64,000 nt of DNA from Erythrobasidium yunnanense. Its lineage: Eukaryota; Basidiomycota; Cystobasidiomycetes; Erythrobasidiales; Erythrobasidiaceae. Shown here piece after piece: positions 56,501 through 64,000 of the stretch (position 1 is its first letter; each line of letters starts with the position of its first letter). The notes below the pieces were generated by a model. That model did not search any database. It was not told the DNA's origin and saw only the letters and a list, made by a program, of their open reading frames with translations. The position numbers were made by a program, and so were the translations under genes. The DNA lies in NCBI GenBank assembly GCA_001600175.1, contig BCJC01000008.1, positions 312,781-376,780 on the forward strand, read 5' to 3'.

Positions 56501-59500
56501 TTTATGGAGTAATGCTCGCTGCCCGGCACCGTTATCTAATGCTTGACCTCCGCAGAGGATCTTCTTTACCTCAACACCGCACACTTTGTTGCATACCTGC
56601 AAGCCATACGTACTTCGCAAGCCGAAATTATCATGGACGGCACCTACCTTGACCAACTTCATCAAACGAAGCTGACCGATCCCACACAAGTCAGTCGCAA
56701 GAAATCTTTGAGCCGCGCCGTCATTAGCTACCTCATCTCCCATGCCGATATTTGGTCCGAGCTCTGCGCAAGAGCAATCCTGCTGAGGCTGGCCGATGGC
56801 ATACAGGATGACACCAAAGTCACGTTGATGAAGTCGCACATATTGCAAGCGTTGCAAAGCAAATCGTCCCCTGGCGAACAATCCTTGACTACCGACATAG
56901 ACCAATATACCTCCTCTTTAATCCATTCTTACGACACTGTACCCAAGGGCGGGCTTTCGGAAGACGATCTAGCTGTCTTCCTGACAGTACTCAAGAATCG
57001 AAGTCCGGATCGTGAGTTAGAGTTCTGGTGTTCATGTTCAAAGGCTAATTGCCGTAACCTCAGCCACACCAACCTCGCTTCGGAAACACGCAAGACGATG
57101 CTTGTATACCAAGCTTTTCTCTTCCATCACACCGCAACAGCGACTGACGATTTTGGAGGGCTTTGGACATATACTGCGCAGTACCCCAGCTGTAAGGCGG
57201 TTTCCTCTTTCTTTGCTGGTTTTTTAAGCTGACCTCTTCCATCGTAGTCGGAAGTAACAGCTACTCGACATGCGCTCTACAATATCGCAATAGACAATAC
57301 TACAATGGCGGCGTTCGTTGGCCTCGTTCAAGCATCGTTGGTCACCGAGACGAGCCAAGCGAACAAGCGAGCGAAGCCTAACAACACACAAGCTAAGAGG
57401 AACCGTCTGGCAGACCTCATCACCCTCTTGGAGTATGTAGACACCAACAAGATTGAAGCTTCTTTCCCTCTTCTGGCGCTCTGCTTGGAAGTGCTAGCAG
57501 CGTGTGTAGAGATGCAAGTCTCAAATCAGCTAGACACGTCCTATGCTGCACAGGTGCTGGTGGCCATGATTCAGAACCTGACACTGAGGCTGTCAAATGT
57601 GGCGGATCCTTCTGTAGAAGGTATCAGGGTCTCTCCAGTATTGGAGTTGATCAGAATATCAAACAACCCGCAAACGTCAAGTCAGGCACTAGGTCTCATT
57701 GCAGACTTAGCTGCGATAATACCAGAGCAAGTCGTACAGAATGTCATGCCAATCTTCACCTTCATGGGAACCAACCTCATGCAACGAGACGATATATCCA
57801 GCTCGCGCCTGGTAGATAAGGTGTGTATAAGTTTCCTCTCCTCTGGTGATCAAGCTCATTCCGTCCGAACAGACCATCGATAGCATCATACCAGCACTCG
57901 TCAAGTACCGCCGACAACGCTCGATCAGCCGCGAGCACGTTGTGACCGAACTGCTCGACTTCATCCAAGTCTTTGCGGATGCTGCCAGTCACGTCCCACG
58001 GCACCGGCGCAACCATCTATTCGTGCGCTTCATCGAAGTACTGGGACCCAAAGACTTCCTGGCCCCGGTGTGCAGCTTGTTGGTGGACAAGGTCGCAATC
58101 AAATTCGTCAAGTCACACGATACAGCTCTTATCGCGCTTCCAACGGCGGTAATACATGTCTTCCCGGTAGAAACACAGATATCGGTAAGCCAATTTGTCG
58201 AGACAGATCATGCATTCCCGGCTTATTCTGTATGATAGGCTGCTTATCAACTCTTGACCGACCTTTCGAACAAGACCAATACACTCAACACCGAAATTAC
58301 AGATGCTTCAGTAACCAGCAGACAGAGCACACCGAGCACGCCGGCGGAAAGTCCGGCTCTGCCAGTCGCTGCAAGCAGAAGAACTGTGCTCGCTGGGCTC
58401 CTATTCTTACAGGCCGTACTTGGCGATCAGAGCTTGACGACCAAGATCTCCCAAGCGAAGAAAACGAGTGACGAAGATCTGGATATACATATCGAAGACC
58501 TCCTACGCCTTGCAATCACCTTTTACGACCTGCGCCCGCAAAAGCTTGGTGCAGCAGATATTGCTCACATCGTTGAACATGTCGCGCAAGTGATGGAGGC
58601 AGCCGCACGACTCCTCAAGACCGCTCAATTGTCAAGCATCGTGACGGTCGAGGTCAAGGCTGAGAGCAAGGCTGTGCGTAATGATTCTTTCGAAATACTC
58701 TCTACGCGTACTTACATTTCATACTACTTGCAGATCTCTCGGTTGGCGATAGACCTGCTCCTCACCCGACTGGACAATGTGCGAGCAGCAAAGCGTCAAG
58801 ATCTACAGCCAGCTCTTGCAGCTGCATACGAGCGGATCGTTTCCGATCTGGCCGAAAATGCGAACAAAGCCGAGAAATTGGTCGCCTACAGATACTTGGA
58901 GACTCTTACACGTCATGCAACTGATGATGATCTATCGTCTGTGACATCTGCCTTCAAGCAGGTGCTCTCGTTGGCTGGCAACGAGGGTAGCGTGTCTGTA
59001 TTCTCCCAGCAGATCGCCTTCCTCAATATAGCTCTGTGAGTCTCTTGCCGATAGGTTACCTTACTCGTATTGACGAGCTTCGCACAACAGGCCTTCTCTC
59101 GGCCCTAGGAGCATCCCATTCGTAGGAGACCTAGTTAATCTCTCGTTGAGCACGATCAAGCAGCGCATCTCTCGAGTTGATGAGACGCCTATCCGCAACC
59201 TTCTCATCGCGATTTTCACTCTCCTTCGCTCACTGTTCCAGCATGTCGGCACTTTCGTTCTGCCACATCTTCAGAAGATCCTCAAAGTACTGGTCTCACA
59301 GGGTATGAGCTCAGCGCGAACAGTGGATCTGATCGATGATCAACATCACAAACTTTTGTCGACGATATGCAAGAATGTGGCCCCCAAGGTCTTGCTTGCG
59401 GAGGTAGATACTGTATGGTCGACGAAGGCTGCGCAGTCAAGCAAGGTAAGCTATAGTACTGCATTCGCGTGATCACAGCTAAGACTTGCATCTTCAAGGC

Positions 59501-60451
59501 TATTGCAAGCCTATCAGACATACTATTGCTGATGCTCAAGCAAACGAAGGCCGACAGTATGCTGGAGATTTACAAGCCATGCTTCAATAGTCTACTTCGA
59601 CTACTCGATGTCCGAAGAGAAGGCGTCCTGAAAGAGGAAGAGGACCTTGCTACAGCTGAGAACTCAGCCTGCACATGCTTCGTCGCCTTGATACTACGCC
59701 TCAACGAAACTACTTTCCGGCCTCTCTTTCTCCGTTTATTTGACTGGGCGACTGTACAAGAAGGTAGCGACACTTCGTCTATACAAGCCCGGCAAATCGT
59801 CCTCTTCCGAGTCATGGACAAGATGCTCGTCAAGCTGCAGACAATTGCGCTGCCGTACTTTTCTTTCCTCTTGGATCAAGCAGTTGATCTTCTCCTATCC
59901 CCTGCTAGCGATAGTACAGCTACGACTCTTGTGCTATCGGCTTTGCGACGCGCATTGTCCTACACTGAAACATGTAAGTTCCCTCACTCAGATCGGAACA
60001 TAACCGAACAGCGCTGACACATGGACATACTACAGCATTCTGGACAACAGCAAGATTGGCCAAGCTGTTACCTGGCGTGGTTCGCGCCTCGCTATCGGAC
60101 AGTGCTACCGGACTAGAGGTACTAGCCGCCTACTCTCAAGTAGTCGAGCCTCAAGAGAATCTGCTTCACGACCTCGTCAAAGCTCTATTGAAGGAGACGA
60201 GGACTGAAGACGAAGATGCCCAGCTGCGAGCAGTGGAGGCTCTAAGACAGGTTTGGGACAGCGGTATCGAAGCATCTCTGGCCGCTTACAGCGCCGAAAG
60301 CATGCCATTCTTGGTGGAGACGCTCGAGACAGGCGGAGCTGTGCAGAAAGCAACGAAGGAACTCTTGGCTCGGATGAACGAACAGACGGGAGCCTCTGAT
60401 AGCGGAAGTGAGAGCGAAGACGAGAGGGATGATGTGGAGTCGGATGAGTAA
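53600..60451 (+). CDS. UTP10: U3 snoRNP / SSU processome protein Utp10 (HEATR1)
   Basis: The largest gene here, roughly a dozen introns and about 2000 residues, near the normal Utp10 size. It starts MASSLAQQLAGIRSVDADRL, followed by SDIYSLAYNGYLALLQDDTR, VLEWLIRRFRINEFNLNDIM and LPYHETPQFAQMLQIL, the conserved N-terminal block. Leu/Ala-rich HEAT-like helices continue throughout (for example NDLQIGALIVLSRLTG, FLKQ and MELQ-type helices to about 59,000). The C-terminal BP28CT-type region has SFWTTARLAKLLPGVVRASL and LLHDLVKALLKETR, ending in an acidic tail (SGSESEDERDDVESDE). Utp10 belongs to the t-UTP part of the small-subunit processome, needed for rDNA transcription and 18S maturation. Convergent with SET2, 133 bp apart. 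Confidence 0.93.
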
Positions 60452-60584
60452 CTTGCGGGTTGGTGCTCAACTAGATCATGAGAAAAGCATGCGTAATGAA
60501 ATGTCGTCGTCCCAGTTGGAAGCGAAATGAGTATTGACAACATCAATGCGTCTTTGCCATAATAAGACTATAAACAATTACTGA

Positions 60585-63500
60585 TTATGCTACTGCTTGT
60601 GCCTGTTTGGCGTCGCTCTGAAAAGGTGTGTCTAGATGACTACTTTGAGGTGTCTTGGCAGAGTCTGGCGTTTCAGATCCTCCGGTTGCATCTTGCACCA
60701 GCTCGTTAATCAGATCATCGTCATCGCCTTCGATTTCCATGTCATCGTCTTCTGCGATTTTGCTTGCAGATATGGACGTTGGCGTCGAGGGCGTTGCGCT
60801 TCCTGTGGCGGGTGCAGTCGATGACGAGTGACCTGATCCACTCAGAGTCGGTCTGTGCTTGTGATGGGAGTTGTGTGATGAAGAGGAAGTGGAGCCGTGA
60901 TGGTGACTCCTAGAGTGGGAAGATTTCGAGCTTGCAGAGGACGATGATGGCTTGATGCCTTTGCGAGCGAGAAGCTTCTGTATGAACTCCTTGACATACT
61001 TGGCGAGTTTCACCTCCCTTTCCGGGGTGAGACTATCGTAGGTGTCGGTAGCGAAGTGCGAGGACTTCTTCTCTTTCTGACACATAATCTCGCATACCTC
61101 CTTCGCCCTACGCTTGAACTGTTCGGATTCCAGGTACTTCTTGTATTTGCTCATGGTCTTGACTACTAGCGTGCTGAAGAGGCGATACATCTTCTTCTCC
61201 TTGATGGCAGTCTCTTTGGCCGCACGCTTCTCTGCCTTGATTCTCGCTTCCGCTTCGACTGCAGCTGCAGCGTCTGCGGCTTCTTTGGCTGCCTTCGCTT
61301 CGGCCGCTGCGCGGGTTCTAGCGATGATGTCGCTGACACTGAGGTTCGTCGCTTGCTTGTGCTTCTCCATTTCCTCCTCTTGTTCCTCATAAGACGGATA
61401 ATGGTCGAAAACGGCTTTGGTGTTTGTACAGATGTACAAAGCCTTGGTTGGATAGCCCTCACCGTCTGGCAGGATCCCTTGGAGCGTCCACCCGGTCGGT
61501 GCCGGAGAGAAGGTTATATATGTTTTTACTTTCTTCTTGGCGAAAGGTGGCAGCTCTTTCAGCGCGTCTGGCTTGACAAAAGCAGGAATCGCCATAGCGT
61601 CATTGGCATGCTCTTGCTCTATACGAGCCCTCTTTGCAAAGAGCTGCTCGACGGCAACTTCTGCTTCTCGCTTTCTGTTGTCGTCGCCTGACTCCATGGC
61701 ATCCCTCATTGATTTCGGTATCCGGTAGCCGATCTCTAGGGCCTGCCACATCTCTAGCAGTTCCTTCGCCGGGGTCGATAATGTGTCATCCTCTTTCTCT
61801 GACAGTGCTACGATGTTGTCTTCGATCTTCGTAGACATGAGCTTGTTTCTCGTGATCAAAGGCCATTTCTTCAGGACGTCCAAGACCTGTGGTGTATTGC
61901 TCAGCGATGCTGCCATGCTACAAATGCACGCAAAACTTACCGAGAGCAGAATCTCATTGTCTGCTGCATACTCATACATGATACCGCTCATCGCGCTGAA
62001 ACCGTGCAAGCGCATGATCTGCATCTGTACTTTGGCATCTTCCGTCATGCGTATACGCTCAAGAAGCTTCGTAAGAATTCTTCGTATGCTTGTTGCCTGT
62101 CTGACAGCCGAAGCCACTTTCGGAACGTCTTCAAGTGAGATTGGGGTGAGAGTAGGCTGAAGACCAGACAATCAGGAATGCGCAATGGTTAGAAGGCTAC
62201 CGACTTACAATAAAGTCGATGTCGAGCTTCCGTGATTTCTTCTTCTTCGTACCACGTAAGCCGAGCTTCTCCACATCGTCGGTTATGCCAAGAGCTGCGA
62301 GACAGCTTTTTAGTAATGATCCCAGAGGATAGACTAGATGAATGGAGCTCACCATCCAGATACAGCTCGTCCATAGCCCCGATATCCGTCTGTGTCTTGC
62401 CTCCGATAAAGCCCACACAATTCGATTCTCCGCAATAGCAGACCTGTGCATCGTGTCCATATCGGTCGACGTTGTAGTTGAAAGTGAGTTCTTCATTCGC
62501 TAGAATATCTCGCTTTGCAAAGATGCCCATTCGGATCTTCTTGCCGACCACCCATTTCGCAACGTAGCAGTTCGGTGCACAGGAATGGTTCAGAAATCGT
62601 CCTTTGCCACCTCTCTTCGTAGCATCAATATACTGAGGAAAAGTTGGATTAGTACCTGTCGACCTAGCGGGGTTGATTTGCTTACTTCGCCACTTTGCAA
62701 CATCATAAAGTAGAAGTGCTCGATACCTTCGTCGTAGTATTCCTTGATGCGTGCCTGGAACTTCTTCTCGCCGATGACATCCCCTACGTACTCGTAAATG
62801 AACGTTTCGCTGATCGTGGATGTTAGCTAGCCGACAATAGATGAGAGGACTGACATACCGCCTGATACTCTGTTTCGCTCTCATGCCGAAGCCCTTCATT
62901 TCGGTCATGACAATCTCGATCGGACCATACTGCCGACGCTGAAATCTGTTTACTAGCCTTAGCTCTGCAGCGAATACAGCTACAAGCATGTCTGACATAC
63001 CTTTGATTTTGACAGTAGTCCTTGCAGCGGCAATCCCCAGACATGCATTCGACTTGCGTGAGCCGATTGATGCAGTTCTCCCCACATGCATCGTCAAGGT
63101 CACTGACGCCTATAGAAGCGATATATATGTCAGTCTAGGCTGAGTGACAGTGTGATAGCCTGCTTCACCTGGCTTGTAGTGGCACTCGCATTGCATGGAC
63201 TCTTCGGCTTGATGTGCACGCCCCATGCCCTTATGCTGATATGTACTGAATGTCAGCTCCTCGAACGTCTTCATAGCCTAGAATGAATGAAAGAGATTAG
63301 ATTATTGCGGATTGGCTGACGGTCCTAGGTGAATTCACCTCTGCTTCAGCGACAGGGAGATCAGCTATCGACCTCGGCTGACCAGGCTTGATTTTCGGTT
63401 TTGCATCCTCCTCCTCTTCTTCTTCTTGCTCTTCGTCATCGTCGTCTCTCAGGTCGGGCGAGGCGCTTTTGCTGTCATTCTTCTCCTCTGGGTCCATCTT

Positions 63501-63917
63501 GACCTGAACTTTGTCATCTTCTGTCCGGAACGTGAGGAAATCCTCTGTATCTGGGTGTTCATGCTTTATTGTGTCTTTGCGGTCCTCTGCGGCCAATCTT
63601 GCAGCACCCATCGCACTCGACTCAGCAGTCTGCTGTGGCTGAAAGAAGTGGTCGATGTCTTCGGTCTTTGCAGATGGCTCCGCCTTGATTGCATGCTGAG
63701 AACCACCGTTGTAGCGTCCGTACTGCTGTCCCGATATCTCGTTGCCTGCCATGCTGCTCCCAGTGTCTCCTCCTCGAGCCGCTGAGCCCGTTTCTGGATT
63801 GCCAAAAGACGAAGGAACGGAAGCCTGTGCTACGCCGCCAGCTGCGCTACTATCGCCATTTATATGTCCTCCTTCACTATGCATCGGCTTATGCTCTTCC
63901 AGGATCTCCCTTGACAT
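60585..63917 (-). CDS. SET2: Histone H3 lysine-36 methyltransferase Set2
   Basis: A multi-exon gene. The first exon is disordered and acidic ([20 protein letters not shown]). The AWS domain follows with [32 protein letters not shown] and [19 protein letters not shown] motifs: [32 protein letters not shown] and [14 protein letters not shown]. Post-[20 protein letters not shown]-like stretch ([10 protein letters not shown] ... [16 protein letters not shown]) lacks the second Trp. The SRI domain, which binds phosphorylated RNA polymerase II CTD, is at [20 protein letters not shown] to [11 protein letters not shown]. The AWS-SET-PostSET-SRI order is diagnostic of Set2, which methylates H3K36 during elongation. 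The start is the ATG at 63917; 83 bp of its upstream region lie in the window. Confidence 0.96.
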
Positions 63918-64000
63918 GTCGACTGGCTTGGAATCTGGCCTAATTGCTGACCTCCGAGGTGTGACAGAGACGGAACAGCGCAGACAGCGATATGGAAGAA

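Overview
This window is nuclear DNA from a filamentous or yeast-like fungus, most likely a basidiomycete. The genes are densely packed on both strands and are cut by many short GT-AG introns, about 43 to 80 nt and usually with a CTGAC/CTAAC-like branch word. The proteins are typical fungal housekeeping proteins. I cannot place the genome below phylum from sequence alone. I see no operon, tRNA, rRNA, CRISPR array, transposon or viral fossil. Exon joins were worked out by hand from splice signals, reading phase and family similarity, so internal boundaries are predictions.

Layout. 1-2.7 kb: the 3' part of a PI-PLC-like phosphodiesterase gene and, convergent to it, an F-box gene. 2.8-7.5 kb: three tandem diverged paralogues of an unrecognised helical protein, with related upstream words (CAGACA/TGTCTG inverted repeats, a TGACGTG box, TATA-like boxes). 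8-13.6 kb: a small acidic protein, a small conserved protein, the E2 enzyme UBC7 (with 14- and 18-nt exons), the mitochondrial dehydratase HTD2 and an HSL-type esterase. 14-16.4 kb: a C2H2 zinc-finger regulator, separated by a 1.9-kb intergenic region from VPS34 (18.3-21.5 kb). 21.7-27 kb: a CYP53-like benzoate hydroxylase, an STK16/Env7-type kinase, and the methyltransferase EFM7 head-to-head with the kinase. 27-30.6 kb: two unknown proteins and a protein with an HExxH motif. 30.9-35.1 kb: a 1329-residue protein with an acidic N-terminus, a helical domain and a C-terminal telobox-like Myb domain, which is a candidate TRF/Taz1-type telomere protein.

35.3-46.7 kb: the tRNA methyltransferase TRM8, a large TPR-like disordered protein, a coiled-coil protein, EFM4, and a tandem pair of histidine phosphatases. 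46.9-63.9 kb: the ribosome-biogenesis genes SGD1/NOM1 and UTP10, an unknown protein with a Tyr-rich C-terminal repeat, an NDUFAF6-like complex I assembly factor, and the histone H3K36 methyltransferase SET2.

Several genes serve translation (EFM7, EFM4, TRM8, SGD1, UTP10), but they are scattered among unrelated genes, so this looks like ordinary fungal gene order and not a functional cluster. The least explained parts are the three-paralogue array with its shared upstream elements, the telobox protein, and the HExxH protein.
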